A DNA stretch of 64,000 nt from Micromonospora costi (GCF_003626655.1 NZ_RBAN01000001.1:1550001-1614000), one strand, 5' to 3'; counted from the first letter of the stretch, positions 26,845-35,803 are shown. Numbers and translations: made by a program. Notes: generated by a model from the sequence alone, not told the origin.

Positions 26845-27282
26845 GTGACCGAGACGCACGCCACAATTCCATCCGGAGCGCCGGTCTTCCCGCCCGGACG
26901 GTACGGCCACCGCCGGGAGCCGGGCGGGCGCCGCCCGAAGATGATCGCGGCGGCCGCCCTGGTCGTGCTGCTCGCCGCGCTCAGCCTGATCGCGGTGCGG
27001 CTCTACCGCCAGTACGGCGATCCGAACTACGACGCCCAGGTCATCACGTACACGGACATCACCGACACCCAGGTACGTGTCGACTTCCGGGTGACCGTGC
27101 CGCCCGGCGGGTCGGCCGTCTGCCTGCTGCGTGCCCGCGACCGGGCGGGCACCGAGGTCGCCCGCGAGCAGGTCACGGTGACCGCGGCCCCCGGGGAACG
27201 CCACGTCACCACCCAGCACCGGCTGGCCACCACCGGCCGCGCCTTCCTCGGCGAGGTGTTGCGCTGCCGGGCACCGGCCTGA
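26845..27282 (+). CDS. DUF4307 membrane-anchored protein
   Basis: Encodes 145 residues. One membrane helix at about residues 32-51 ([19 protein letters not shown]) follows a basic cytoplasmic N-terminus; a beta-rich outside domain of about 90 residues contains two Cys (VCLLRARD and LRCRAPA) that could pair. This is the DUF4307 form found divergently next to mca in actinomycetes. GTG at 26845 is preceded by AGGAG about 10 nt upstream. Function unknown; the conserved link to mca suggests an envelope or thiol-related role, which is inference. Confidence 0.8.
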   Translation: MTETHATIPSGAPVFPPGRYGHRREPGGRRPKMIAAAALVVLLAALSLIAVRLYRQYGDPNYDAQVITYTDITDTQVRVDFRVTVPPGGSAVCLLRARDRAGTEVAREQVTVTAAPGERHVTTQHRLATTGRAFLGEVLRCRAPA

Positions 27283-27424
27283 CGCGCGACCGGCCCCCGC
27301 CGCAGCCCCGCGACCCCGTGCCGGACCCGGCACTCGTGGTGATCGACGCCACCTCGTGTCGTACCGCACTGGTAATTTGGAAGTTCACCTGTCAGCCAGC
27401 CACGCACAACTGAGGAGACCGCCT

Positions 27425-27922
27425 GTGTCCACTGGCAACGAGGCGCCCGCCACCTGGCTGTCGCAGGACGCTCACGACCGACTCCAGGCCGAGCTGGACG
27501 AACTGATCGCCAACCGGCCGGTCATCGCCGCCGAGATCAACGCTCGGCGCGAGGAGGGCGACCTGCGGGAGAACGGCGGCTACCACGCCGCCCGCGAGGA
27601 GCAGGGCAAGGCCGAGGGGCGCATCCGCTACCTCCAGGAACTCCTGCGCACCGCCCAGGTGGGCGAGGCGCCGTCCGCCGACGCGGTGGCGCCCGGCATG
27701 GTGGTGACGATCTACTTCGACGACGACAAGGACGACACCGAGACGTTCCTGCTCGGCTCCCGGGAGATCGCGTCGACCACCGACATGACCGTCTACAGCC
27801 CCGAGTCCGCGCTGGGCAAGGCCATCCTGGGTGGCCGGGCCGGGCAGACCTGCACCTACACGGCGCCGAGCGGCGCCGACATCAAGGTGACCGTGGTCAG
27901 CTTCGAGCCGTTCTCCGGCTGA
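27425..27922 (+). CDS. greA: Transcription elongation factor GreA
   Basis: Encodes 165 residues. The N-terminal antiparallel coiled coil (residues 10-80) has the acidic tip with [18 protein letters not shown], which enters the RNA polymerase secondary channel to stimulate transcript cleavage; the C-terminal FKBP-like domain ends [14 protein letters not shown] at 27425 has GAGGAG 7 nt upstream, and the protein then begins [20 protein letters not shown] as in other actinobacterial GreA. Two strong hairpins follow the stop codon. Confidence 0.96.
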   Translation: MSTGNEAPATWLSQDAHDRLQAELDELIANRPVIAAEINARREEGDLRENGGYHAAREEQGKAEGRIRYLQELLRTAQVGEAPSADAVAPGMVVTIYFDDDKDDTETFLLGSREIASTTDMTVYSPESALGKAILGGRAGQTCTYTAPSGADIKVTVVSFEPFSG

Positions 27923-27924
27923 GC

Positions 27925-27951
27925 CGCGGGCCGGGTCGCACCCGGCCCGCG
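27925..27951 (+). terminator. Hairpin terminator of greA
   Basis: A 12-bp GC stem (27925-27936 with 27940-27951) and 3-nt loop start 2 bp after the stop codon. Confidence 0.75.
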
Positions 27952-27968
27952 TCCGTCGTTCCCCGCGC

Positions 27969-27998
27969 GAGGCGTGACACCGGCCGGTGTCACGCCTC
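27969..27998. terminator. Second hairpin at the greA/ilvA convergent junction
   Basis: A 13-bp stem (27969-27981 with 27986-27998) and GGCC loop overlap the last codons of ilvA, so this hairpin is partly coding. It probably ends the ilvA transcript. Confidence 0.65.
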
Positions 27999-29210
27999 GC
28001 CGGCGAAAACCACCTGGTATCCGCTGGCCCGCAGGGCGCTGATGAGCGTGTCCGAGTGCTCGACACCGCGGGTCTCCACCGACAGCGCCACCTCGACCTC
28101 GCCCAGGTGCAGGTGCGGGTGGGCCCGCTGGTGCTGCACGTCCACGACGTTCGCCCGGTGCTCGGCGATCTCGCCGAGCAGCGAGGCGAGCTGCCCCGGC
28201 CGGTCCGAGCAGCGCACCGTGAAGCGCAGGTAGCGGCCCGCGGCGGCGAGGCCGTGCTCGATCACCCGCAGCATGAGCAGCGGGTCGATGTTGCCACCGG
28301 AGAGCACGGCCACCACGGGCGCCTCCACCTCCACGACCCCGGCCAGCAACGCCGCGACGCCGACCGCGCCGGCCGGCTCCACCACCTGCTTGCCGCGTTC
28401 CAGCAGCATCAGCAGCGCCCGGGAGATGTCCTCCTCGGAGACCGTCACCACCTCGTCGACCAGCTTCCGGACGTGGGTGAAGGTGAGGTCACCGGGGCGG
28501 CCCACGGCGATGCCGTCGGCGATGGTGGTGAACGCCGGCAGCCGCACCGGTTCCCCGGCGAGCAGCGAGGGCGGGTACGCGGCCGCGCCAGCCGCCTGGA
28601 CGCCGATCACCCGGACGTCGGGGCGCAGCGCCTTGGCGGCCACCGCGATCCCGGAGACGAGCCCGCCGCCGCCCACCCCCGTGATGATCGTCTTCACGTC
28701 CGGGCACTGCTCCAGGATCTCCAGCGCCACGGTGCCCTGCCCGGCGATCACGTCACGGTGGTCGAAGGGGTGGATGAGCACCGCCCCGGTCCGCTCGGCG
28801 TACGTCTGCGCCGCGACCAGCGACTCGTCGACGGTGTTGCCGACCAGTTCGACCTGCGCGCCGTACCCCTTGGTGGCCGCGACCTTCGGCAGCGGCGCGT
28901 TCACCGGCATGAAGACCGTGGCGTGGGTGCCCACCAGCCCGGCGGCGAGCGCCACCCCCTGGGCGTGGTTGCCCGCGCTCGCCGCCACCACGCCCCGGGC
29001 CCGCTCCTCCTCCGACAGCCGGGAGATCCGCACGTACGCCCCGCGCACCTTGTACGAGCCGGCGCGCTGCAGGTTCTCGCACTTGAGCCAGGTCGGGCCG
29101 CCGAGGGCCGCGCTGAGCGGCCGGGAGGGCTCCAGGGGGGTGGTCCGGGTGACGCCGGCGAGCAGCTCCCGCGCGGCCTGTACGTCGGCGAGACCGACCA
29201 GTTCCGTCAT
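27990..29210 (-). CDS. ilvA: Threonine ammonia-lyase (threonine dehydratase)
   Basis: Encodes 406 residues. It converts threonine to 2-oxobutyrate, the first step of isoleucine synthesis or of threonine breakdown. NLQRAGSYKVRGAYVRI has the PLP-binding Lys, SAGNHAQGVAL and GVGGGGLVSGIA hold the cofactor phosphate. The C-terminal 80 residues (RFTVRCSDRPGQLASLL onward) are a single ACT domain, the short allosteric type. ATG at 29210 starts MTELVGLADVQAA; CACGAT lies 6 nt upstream and may be a weak -10 box. It is separated from the upstream amidase by 74 bp on the same strand. Confidence 0.94.
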   Translation of the reverse strand: MTELVGLADVQAARELLAGVTRTTPLEPSRPLSAALGGPTWLKCENLQRAGSYKVRGAYVRISRLSEEERARGVVAASAGNHAQGVALAAGLVGTHATVFMPVNAPLPKVAATKGYGAQVELVGNTVDESLVAAQTYAERTGAVLIHPFDHRDVIAGQGTVALEILEQCPDVKTIITGVGGGGLVSGIAVAAKALRPDVRVIGVQAAGAAAYPPSLLAGEPVRLPAFTTIADGIAVGRPGDLTFTHVRKLVDEVVTVSEEDISRALLMLLERGKQVVEPAGAVGVAALLAGVVEVEAPVVAVLSGGNIDPLLMLRVIEHGLAAAGRYLRFTVRCSDRPGQLASLLGEIAEHRANVVDVQHQRAHPHLHLGEVEVALSVETRGVEHSDTLISALRASGYQVVFAGEA

Positions 29211-29284
29211 GCCCCGATCGTGCCACCCGCCGCCGGAGGACCTGCGGTGACGCCACCGCCGCGTCCCGCGCCGGCGATGGACGG

Positions 29285-30688
29285 TCAGGCGACGGCCGGC
29301 GAACCCGTACCGACGCGCGGGTAGCCCGGCGCGTGCCGGGGCCAGGGGGCGGCCATCTCGAACTGGCCGGCCACACCGAGCAGCAGCAGCTCCGAGCCGG
29401 GCGGCCCGACCAGCTGCACGGCGACCGGAAGGCCGTCCGGCCGGCGCCCCACCGGGACCACGATCGACGGCAGGCCCGCGATGTTCCACGGGGCCGCGTA
29501 CGGGGCGTACCGGATGTTGGCCGCCATGTTGGCCCGCCAGGAGCGGACCGACCAGCCGGCGGCCTCCGGCGGCGGCCCGGCCAGCGCCGGGGTGAGCAGC
29601 AGGTCGACCGAGTGGTCGGTGAAGAAGCCGACGGAACGCTCCCGCCAGGCGGCCCGGTCGGCCTCCCGCACGTACCCGCGCCGCTGCGCCCACTCGCCGA
29701 GCGCCACGTGCCGGCGGCTGCGCCGTTGCAGGCTGCGCCGGTCGATCTCGGCGGCCTGCACGTCGGCGGCCGCCGCGGCGAACCAGGTGGCGATGCCCTG
29801 CAGGCCGAGCCGGGTCGGGTAGACCGGGTCGGCCGGCACGGTGTCGTGCCCGGCCGCGGCCAGCAGCCGGCCCGCGGTGGCGACCGCGTCCCGGTTGGGC
29901 GCGTCCGGCGAGACACCGCGCACGGGCGAACGCAGCGAGACGCCCACCCGCAGGCGCTGCGGCGGGACCAGCTTGTCCGGGCGCCGCCCCGCCAGCACCG
30001 AGAAGCCGACCGCCGCGTCGGCGACGGTGGTGGTCAGCATGCCGTGCTCGGTGAGACCGAACCAGTCGTCGGCGCCGAGCTGGCACGGGACCACGCCTCG
30101 GCCGGGCTTAAGCCCGATCAGCCCGCAGCAGGCGGCCGGGATGCGGATCGAGCCGAGACCGTCGTTCCCGTGGGCGATCGGCACCAGCCCGGCGGCCACC
30201 GCGGCCGCCGCGCCACCGGACGAGCCGCCCGGGGTGCGGCCGGTGTTCCACGGGTTGCGGGTCACCGCGGTCTCGTCGTCGGTGAGCGCCCAGAGGCCGA
30301 GCTCCGGCATCCGGGTCACCCCCATGATCACCGCGCCGGCGCCGCGCAACCGGCGGACCACCTCGTGGTCGGCCTCGGCCACCGGCGTACGCACGGCCGC
30401 GGAGCCGTTCCAGGTGGGCAGCCCGGCGACGGGGGTGTTCTCCTTGACCGCCACCGGCACGCCGGCCAGCGGGAGGTTGGCCAGGTCCTCCTGCTCGTCG
30501 ACCTTCTCCGCCTCGGTGATCGCCTCCCCGCCGCGTACCGTGCGGAACGCGGCGAGGTCGGCGTCGGCGCGGGCGATGTGGTCGAGGTGGTCCGCGACGA
30601 CCTGGGTGGCGGAGACGTCGCCCCGGCGTACGCCCCGCGCGATCTGCTTGGCGGTCGCCCCGACCCAGGTCGGCATGATGTCCTGCAC
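29285..30688 (-). CDS. Amidase-signature-family amidohydrolase
   Basis: Encodes 467 residues. The Ser-cisSer-Lys triad is complete: Lys in GVPVAVKENTPVAG, cis-Ser in RTPGGSSGGAAAAVAAG, nucleophile Ser in GNDGLGSIRIPAACCG. The family hydrolyses diverse amides; no GatB partner is near, so it is not obviously GatA, and the substrate is unknown. GTG at 30688 is chosen since GGGGAGG lies about 6 nt upstream; another GTG (30694) abuts the Shine-Dalgarno and an ATG follows at 30676. It begins 22 bp after metB on the same strand, probably one operon. Confidence 0.88.
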   Translation of the reverse strand: MQDIMPTWVGATAKQIARGVRRGDVSATQVVADHLDHIARADADLAAFRTVRGGEAITEAEKVDEQEDLANLPLAGVPVAVKENTPVAGLPTWNGSAAVRTPVAEADHEVVRRLRGAGAVIMGVTRMPELGLWALTDDETAVTRNPWNTGRTPGGSSGGAAAAVAAGLVPIAHGNDGLGSIRIPAACCGLIGLKPGRGVVPCQLGADDWFGLTEHGMLTTTVADAAVGFSVLAGRRPDKLVPPQRLRVGVSLRSPVRGVSPDAPNRDAVATAGRLLAAAGHDTVPADPVYPTRLGLQGIATWFAAAAADVQAAEIDRRSLQRRSRRHVALGEWAQRRGYVREADRAAWRERSVGFFTDHSVDLLLTPALAGPPPEAAGWSVRSWRANMAANIRYAPYAAPWNIAGLPSIVVPVGRRPDGLPVAVQLVGPPGSELLLLGVAGQFEMAAPWPRHAPGYPRVGTGSPAVA

Positions 30689-30710
30689 GGCCACCCTCCC
30701 CAGCCAGCGG

Positions 30711-31853
30711 TCAGCCCAGCGCCTGCTCCAGATCGGCGAGCAGGTCGTCGACCGTCTCGATGCCGACAGACAGTCGCACGAGATCGGCGGGAACTTCAAG
30801 CGGCGAGCCGGCAGCGCTTGCGTGTGTCATCCGGCCCGGGTGCTCGATCAGGGATTCCACACCGCCGAGGGACTCGGCGAGCACGAAGAGCTTGGCCCGG
30901 TTGCAGATCTCCACGGCGTGCTCCTCGCCGCCCGCCGCCCGGAAGGAGATCATGCCGCCGAACCGGCGCATCTGCTTCGCGGCGACCTCGTGGCCCGGGT
31001 GCGAGGGCAGCCCCGGGTAGATCACCTGGGCCACCTTCGCGTGCCCGTCGAGGTACGCGGCCAGGCGCTCGGCGTTGTCGCAGTGCCGGTCCATCCGTAC
31101 GCCCAGGGTCTTGATGCCGCGCAGGGTGAGCCAGGCGTCGAACGGGCCGTTGATGGCGCCCATCGCGTTCTGGTGGTAGCGCAACTCCTCGCCGAGGCCC
31201 GCGTCGGCGGTGACGAGCGCCCCGCCGACCACGTCGGAGTGGCCGCCGATGTATTTCGTGGTGGAGTGCACCACCACGTCCGCGCCGAGCGCGAGCGGCT
31301 GCTGCAGGTACGGCGAGGCGAAGGTGTTGTCCACGACCAGCAGGGCACCCGCGTCGTGCGCGACGGCCGCGAGAGCCGCGATGTCGGCGATGCCGAGCAG
31401 CGGGTTCGTGGGCGTCTCCACCCAGACGATCTTCGTGCTGCCGGGACGGATCGCGGCCCGGATCGCGTCCGCGTCGGAGACCTTGGCCGGCGTGAACTCC
31501 AGGCCCCAGCGCTCCACGACCCGGGCGAAGAGCCGGTAGGTGCCGCCGTAGGCGTCGTCCGGGATGACCACGTGGTCGCCGGGCTTGCAGACGGTACGCA
31601 GCAGGGTGTCCTCGGCCGCGAGCCCGCTTGCGAAGGCGAGCCCGACCGGCCCGCCTTCCAGCGCCGCCAGGCACTCCTGGAGCGCGTCGCGGGTCGGGTT
31701 GCCCGAGCGGCTGTACTCGTAGCCGAGCCGGGGCGCGCCGACGGCGTCCTGCGCGTACGTGCTGGTCTGGAAAATGGGTGGGATCACCGCGCCGGTGCGG
31801 GCCTCGGGGTCCTGGCCGGCGTGGATGGCGAGCGTCTCGAAGCCGTGACTCAT
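30711..31853 (-). CDS. metB: Cystathionine gamma-synthase/lyase (Cys/Met metabolism PLP enzyme)
   Basis: Encodes 380 residues. HSTTKYIGGHSDVVGG has the PLP Lys, YEYSRSGNPTRDAL and ESLGGVESLIEHPGRMTH bind phosphate and substrate. Active-site differences between the gamma-synthase and gamma-lyase of this group are small, so the direction of the reaction (O-acyl-homoserine plus Cys, or cystathionine cleavage) is not fixed by sequence. With cbs at 37-38 kb it can form a transsulfuration pair. Transcription is probably leaderless from TAACGT 7 nt upstream of the ATG. Confidence 0.92.
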   Translation of the reverse strand: MSHGFETLAIHAGQDPEARTGAVIPPIFQTSTYAQDAVGAPRLGYEYSRSGNPTRDALQECLAALEGGPVGLAFASGLAAEDTLLRTVCKPGDHVVIPDDAYGGTYRLFARVVERWGLEFTPAKVSDADAIRAAIRPGSTKIVWVETPTNPLLGIADIAALAAVAHDAGALLVVDNTFASPYLQQPLALGADVVVHSTTKYIGGHSDVVGGALVTADAGLGEELRYHQNAMGAINGPFDAWLTLRGIKTLGVRMDRHCDNAERLAAYLDGHAKVAQVIYPGLPSHPGHEVAAKQMRRFGGMISFRAAGGEEHAVEICNRAKLFVLAESLGGVESLIEHPGRMTHASAAGSPLEVPADLVRLSVGIETVDDLLADLEQALG

Positions 31854-31860
31854 TCCCGTG

Positions 31861-31866
31861 ACGTTA
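31861..31866 (-). promoter_or_regulatory. -10 box TAACGT, leaderless metB start
   Basis: TAACGT is 7 nt before the ATG at 31853. No leader means no room for a 5' riboswitch. Confidence 0.55.
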
Positions 31867-32062
31867 GTCCGCCACCCCGCCGGCCGGGCGCAACCCGGGG
31901 CGCGTCACGTCGGCGCATGGCTTGATCGACTCCGTTTCGCCGATATGGCGGTGTCCGGACGCGGCGGTTGCCGCCGGATCGGCGATCTGGTGTGGATCAC
32001 GCCGCACCGGAGGACGGCTCGTGAGCGCCGGGGCGGCCTGGGGTGGCTCCGCGGGCCCGGCA

Positions 32063-32068
32063 TAGCCT
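32063..32068 (+). promoter_or_regulatory. -10 box TAGCCT, leaderless start of the HIT gene
   Basis: TAGCCT is followed by GGGCGC and the GTG at 32075, a 6-nt spacing. Confidence 0.6.
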
Positions 32069-32074
32069 GGGCGC

Positions 32075-32494
32075 GTGGCGGGGTGCGTGTTCTGCGGGAT
32101 CGTGGCGGGTGAGGTGCCGGCGTTCCGGGTGGTCGACGAGCCCGACGGGGTGGCGTTCCTGGACACGCGGCCGGTGTTCAAGGGCCACGTGCTGGTGGTG
32201 CCGCGTGCGCACCTCGTGACGCTCGCCGACCTGCCCCCGGCGTCCCTGCCCGGCTACTTCGGCCTGGTGCAGCGGCTCGCCGTGGCCGTCGAGTCCGGCC
32301 TGGGAGCCGGTGGGACGTTCGTGGCCATGAACAACCGGGTGTCGCAGTCCGTCCCGCACCTGCACACCCACGTCGTCCCGCGGACGAAGGGCGACGGCCT
32401 GCGCGGCTTCTTCTGGCCCCGCACCCGCTACTCCGATGACGCCGAGGCGCAGGAGTACGCGGCGCGGATCGCCGCGGCGCTCGCGCCCGCCTGA
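32075..32494 (+). CDS. HIT-family nucleotide-binding hydrolase
   Basis: Encodes 139 residues. The histidine triad is [17 protein letters not shown] (HxHxHxx) at about residues 91-107, and [20 protein letters not shown] is the usual start with two Cys in a possible zinc site. The family hydrolyses phosphoramidates or dinucleoside polyphosphates such as AMP-lysine or Ap4A. GTG at 32075 has the leaderless -10 box. Cytoplasmic. Confidence 0.93.
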   Translation: MAGCVFCGIVAGEVPAFRVVDEPDGVAFLDTRPVFKGHVLVVPRAHLVTLADLPPASLPGYFGLVQRLAVAVESGLGAGGTFVAMNNRVSQSVPHLHTHVVPRTKGDGLRGFFWPRTRYSDDAEAQEYAARIAAALAPA

Positions 32495-32584
32495 GCCGCC
32501 GGGTGAGCCGGGGCGCAGCGGGTAAGGATCGGTGACCCGGCGGTGTTGCACAGGCTGGGAAAGCCACGAGAGGAGTCCCAAACC

Positions 32585-33247
<663 letters not shown>

Positions 33248-33263
33248 CCCCGCCCCGACCGCT

Positions 33264-33296
33264 CCGCCGCCCGTGGCCCCGCGCCGCGGGCGGCGG
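33264..33296 (+). terminator. Hairpin terminator after msrA
   Basis: CCGCCGCCCG (33264-33273) pairs with CGGGCGGCGG (33287-33296), 16 bp beyond the stop codon. Confidence 0.65.
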
Positions 33297-33328
33297 CGCA
33301 TTCCCGGCCACCGTGTGATCGAAATCCG

Positions 33329-33358
33329 TTGCCGGCCCCCGTGGCGACTGGATAGCGT
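33329..33358 (+). promoter_or_regulatory. Promoter TTGCCG-18-TAGCGT of the RNase Z leader RNA
   Basis: TTGCCG (33329-33334) and TAGCGT (33353-33358) are separated by 18 bp, a housekeeping sigma-factor arrangement. The start would be near 33365, giving an RNA with a leader of about 250 nt before rnz. Confidence 0.5.
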
Positions 33359-33364
33359 GGCGGT

Positions 33365-33591
33365 ACACGGGAAAGGAGGTGGTCCAGACTTGTATAGCAA
33401 TCGGACTCGTGAGGTGGCTGTCCGCTAGCCGCTGTCCTCGACAGTAGATCCGTCCGCCGCGAGGCGGGCTCAGGCACCATCGTCGAGACCGTGTGGCAGC
33501 GGTGCGGCGAATCCACGACAGCCACCCGACCCCCGGGGTGCCGGCCATAGTCCAGCCGGCCCGCGCGCGAGCGCGGACACCCCGGGGGTCG
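33365..33591 (+). ncRNA. Candidate structured leader RNA upstream of RNase Z
   Basis: This stretch folds into many exact helices: GGTGGCTGTC (33413-33422) with GACAGCCACC (33517-33526); CTGTC/GACAG hairpin (33432-33444); CCGCC-GCGA-GGCGG (33454-33467) with a GNRA loop; a 14-bp stem CGACCCCCGGGGTG (33527-33540) with its complement at 33578-33591 enclosing two hairpins, one again capped by a GCGA loop (33561-33576). The first long-range stem ends exactly where the 14-bp stem begins, allowing coaxial stacking. The 5' end carries the 17-nt sequence complementary to the 16S rRNA tail and a 12-codon frame. No known riboswitch or T-box motif is recognised. Confidence 0.6.
33390..33428 (+). CDS. 12-codon micro-ORF with extended Shine-Dalgarno (leader peptide candidate)
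   Basis: TTG at 33390 follows GAAAGGAGGTGGTCCAG (33371-33387), which matches the complement of the 16S rRNA 3' end over 17 nt with a single G-U pair. The frame encodes [12 protein letters not shown] and stops at TAG 33426-33428. Codons 8-11 are inside the left arm of the long-range stem 33413-33422/33517-33526, so a translating ribosome would break that stem. Peptide translation is inferred only from the strong initiation signal. Confidence 0.45.
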   Translation: MYSNRTREVAVR

Positions 33592-33616
33592 CTTCATAGG
33601 TGAGCCGGAGGACGCC

Positions 33617-34546
33617 GTGTCGATGCGCGAGCTGGTGGTGCTCGGGACGGCCAGCCAGGCGCCGACCCGGCAGCGCAACCACAACGGGTACGTGCTGCGC
33701 TGGGACGACGAGGTGATCCTCTTCGACCCGGGCGAGGGCAGCCAGCGGCAACTGCTGCACACCACCGTCACCGCCACCGACCTCACCCGCATCTGCGTGA
33801 CCCACTTCCACGGCGACCACTGCCTCGGCCTGCCCGGCACCATCCAGCGGCTCTCCCTGGACCGGGTGCCGCACCCGGTGGCGGTCCACTTCCCGGCCGG
33901 CGGCGCCGAGTACTTCGCCCGGCTGCGGCACGCCACGAGCTTCCACGAGACCGCCGAGCTGCGCGTCGAGCCGATCGAGGCCGACGGGCAGCGGATCGCG
34001 CTGCGCTGCGGCACCCTGGAGGCCCGCCGGCTGCGACACCCCATCGAGACGTACGGCTACCGGCTGATCGAGCCGGACGGCTGCCGGATGCTGCCGGAGA
34101 AGCTGGCCGCGTACGGCGTCGCCGGCCCGGCCGTCGGGGAGCTGATCCGCGTCGGCCACCTGGACGTGGACGGCCGCCGCGTCACCCGGGACGAGGTGAG
34201 CGTCCCCCGCCCGGGGCAGCGGTTCGCCTTCGTGATGGACACCGGGCTCTGCGACGCGGTGTACGCGCTGGCCGAGCACGCCGACCTGCTGGTCATCGAG
34301 TCGACCTTCCTGGAGTCGGAGGCCGCGCTCGCCGCCGAGGTCGGCCACCTCACGGCGGGCCAGGCCGCGCGGGTTGCGGCCGAGTCGGGCGTACGCACGC
34401 TGGTGCTCACCCACTTCTCCCAGCGGTACGCCGACGCCCGCCGCTTCCTCGACGAGGCCCGGGCGCACTTCGACGGGGACCTGGTGATCGCCGAGGATCT
34501 CACCACCGTCCAGGTCCCACCGCGCCGGGTAGCCTCGACCGGGTGA
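33617..34546 (+). CDS. rnz: Ribonuclease Z (MBL-fold tRNA 3' endonuclease)
   Basis: Encodes 309 residues with a metallo-beta-lactamase fold. [15 protein letters not shown] (HxHxDH) binds two zincs; further ligands are in FVMDTG and [29 protein letters not shown] is the RNase Z N-terminus. It cleaves tRNA precursors after the discriminator base, needed when CCA is not encoded, as for the tRNA in this window. GTG at 33617 has GGAG 7 nt upstream. It follows the structured leader. Its stop overlaps the GNAT start by 4 nt. Arylsulfatase-like relatives are possible but less likely. Confidence 0.85.
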   Translation: MSMRELVVLGTASQAPTRQRNHNGYVLRWDDEVILFDPGEGSQRQLLHTTVTATDLTRICVTHFHGDHCLGLPGTIQRLSLDRVPHPVAVHFPAGGAEYFARLRHATSFHETAELRVEPIEADGQRIALRCGTLEARRLRHPIETYGYRLIEPDGCRMLPEKLAAYGVAGPAVGELIRVGHLDVDGRRVTRDEVSVPRPGQRFAFVMDTGLCDAVYALAEHADLLVIESTFLESEAALAAEVGHLTAGQAARVAAESGVRTLVLTHFSQRYADARRFLDEARAHFDGDLVIAEDLTTVQVPPRRVASTG

Positions 34547-35052
34547 CCGTCACGCTCCGCCGGGCCGCCGCCGACGACCTGATGGCGGTCGGCGCGCTGC
34601 ACCAGCGCTCCCGCGTCGCCACCTACTCGTCGTTCCTGCCGGCCGAGGCGCTGGCCGAGCCGACGCCCGAGGCGATGGGCCGCTACTGGGTCGAGCGGTG
34701 GGGCTGGGAACGCGACGACCACCGGATGACCGTCGCCGAGCGGGCCGGCGAGCTGGTCGGCTTCACCTACGTGGGCCCGGACGACGACGGCGACCCCGAG
34801 ACCGGGCTGTTGCACGCCATCCACCTCGACCCGGCCGAGCGGGGCCGCGGGACCGGCCGGGAACTGATGATCGACGCCCTGGCCGGCATGCAGGAGCGGG
34901 GCTGGCGTCGCGCGGCACTGTGGGTGCTCACGCCCAACGCCTCCGCCCGGCGCTTCTACGAGCGGGGCGGCTGGACGCCGACCGGCATCGAGCGCGAGGA
35001 GCTGATCGGCTCGGCGGTGACCAGCCAGCTCCGCTACGCCCGCCCGCTCTAG
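34543..35052 (+). CDS. GNAT-family N-acetyltransferase
   Basis: Encodes 169 residues with a single GNAT domain. [20 protein letters not shown] carries the acetyl-CoA pyrophosphate loop (RGxGxG-like), and [19 protein letters not shown] is the conserved end of the fold. The substrate is unknown. GTG at 34543 overlaps the rnz stop (GTGA), so translation is coupled to RNase Z, although a functional link is not evident. Followed by about 1 kb of repeat-filled non-coding DNA. Confidence 0.9.
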   Translation: MTVTLRRAAADDLMAVGALHQRSRVATYSSFLPAEALAEPTPEAMGRYWVERWGWERDDHRMTVAERAGELVGFTYVGPDDDGDPETGLLHAIHLDPAERGRGTGRELMIDALAGMQERGWRRAALWVLTPNASARRFYERGGWTPTGIEREELIGSAVTSQLRYARPL

Positions 35053-35146
35053 TCCGGGTGGGCTGGAACGCCCGAAGCCGGTGATGCGGCCGGGGGCGGG
35101 CTTTCCCCGGCTTGCCCCGGCTTCATCCGGCTTGCCCCGGGCTTCC

Positions 35147-35232
35147 CCCGCCAAGATCCGCACAACATCAGGGAACTGGTCGCCTCCCGCGCGCCATGAG
35201 GCCACTACTTCCGGGAAATTGCGTCGATCTTG
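35147..35232. repeat. 86-bp palindromic element, copy 1
   Basis: Begins CCCGCCAAGATCCGCACAA and ends ATTGCGTCGATCTTG, so the ends are inverted (CAAGATC with GATCTTG). The centre pairs a TGGTCGCCTC-type arm with GAGGCCACTACTTCC. Nearly identical to the copies at 35507 and 35718. Confidence 0.85.
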
Positions 35233-35242
35233 TACTGCCCAG

Positions 35243-35306
35243 GCCGTCGCACTGGCGGGCCGTCGCACTGGCGGGCCGTCGCACTGGCGGGCCGTCGCAC
35301 TGGCGG
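35243..35306. repeat. Four perfect tandem copies of a 16-bp unit
   Basis: GCCGTCGCACTGGCGG is repeated four times without change (35243, 35259, 35275, 35291) and then decays through about 35355. Two further copies follow element copy 2 at about 35592-35630. Confidence 0.9.
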
Positions 35307-35365
35307 AACCGTCGCATTGGTGGGCGTCGCATTGGCTTGCCGTCACATTGCGGGGCGCGGCAAGC

Positions 35366-35463
35366 GCCGCCCTTGCGGAGCGCCACCCTTGCGGAACGCC
35401 GCCCTTGCGGGGCGCGGCACGGGCGGAGCGCCGCCCTTGCGGAACGCCGCCCTTGCGGAACGC
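35366..35463. repeat. Decayed tandem array of GCCGCCCTTGCGGAAC units
   Basis: About six imperfect copies of a 15-17-bp unit. Each contains CCGC..TTGCGG, so each can form a small hairpin. No coding sense. Confidence 0.75.
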
Positions 35464-35506
35464 GTGCTCCGGCTGGGCTGGCGAGCCACGGCCCGCGCAC
35501 AGCACT

Positions 35507-35591
35507 CCCGCCAAGATCCGCACAACATCAGGGAAATAGTTGCCTCCCGCGCCCCACGAGGCCACTACTTCCGCGAAGTTGCGCGATCTTG
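35507..35591. repeat. 86-bp palindromic element, copy 2 (85 bp)
   Basis: Same ends and centre as copy 1, with a few substitutions and one deletion near the right end (TTGCGCGATCTTG). It is followed by the same GCACTGGCGGGCCGTCGC sequence that follows copy 1, so element plus flank was duplicated together. Confidence 0.85.
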
Positions 35592-35717
35592 CACTGGCGG
35601 GCCGTCGCACTGGCACGCCGTCACACTGCGGGGGCTGCGCTGACGGAGCGGCGCACGTGCGGAGCGCCGCGCTGCGGCTGGGCCGGCGACCCGCAGCGCC
35701 CCGGGGCGCACTGGACT

Positions 35718-35803
35718 CCCGCCAAGATCCGCACAAAATCAGGGAAGTAGTCGCCTCCCGCACCCCACGAGGCCACTACTTCCGGGAAATTGCGTCGATC
35801 TTG
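35718..35803. repeat. 86-bp palindromic element, copy 3
   Basis: Outer ends CAAGATC (35723-35729) and GATCTTG (35797-35803); the inner stem 35743-35757 pairs with 35769-35783 at 14 of 15 positions. This is the most symmetrical copy. Confidence 0.85.

Noticed and set aside
31854..32074. SAM or other riboswitch before metB
   Set aside because: The metB mRNA appears leaderless (TAACGT 7 nt before ATG), leaving no room for an RNA aptamer, and no conserved core is visible.
33365..33591. Translational T-box or 6C RNA as explanation of the RNase Z leader
   Set aside because: No TGGTACCGCG-like T-box sequence and no paired C6 loops are present, and the downstream gene is not an aminoacyl-tRNA synthetase.
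35243..35463. Possible CRISPR array
   Set aside because: The 16-bp units are directly tandem with no unique spacers of constant length, and no cas gene is near.
34057..35763. Long frames across the repeat region, some translating into repeated PSHWRAVALAGR-like units
   Set aside because: They are open in several frames because of the repeats, have no start signals, and no plausible protein composition.
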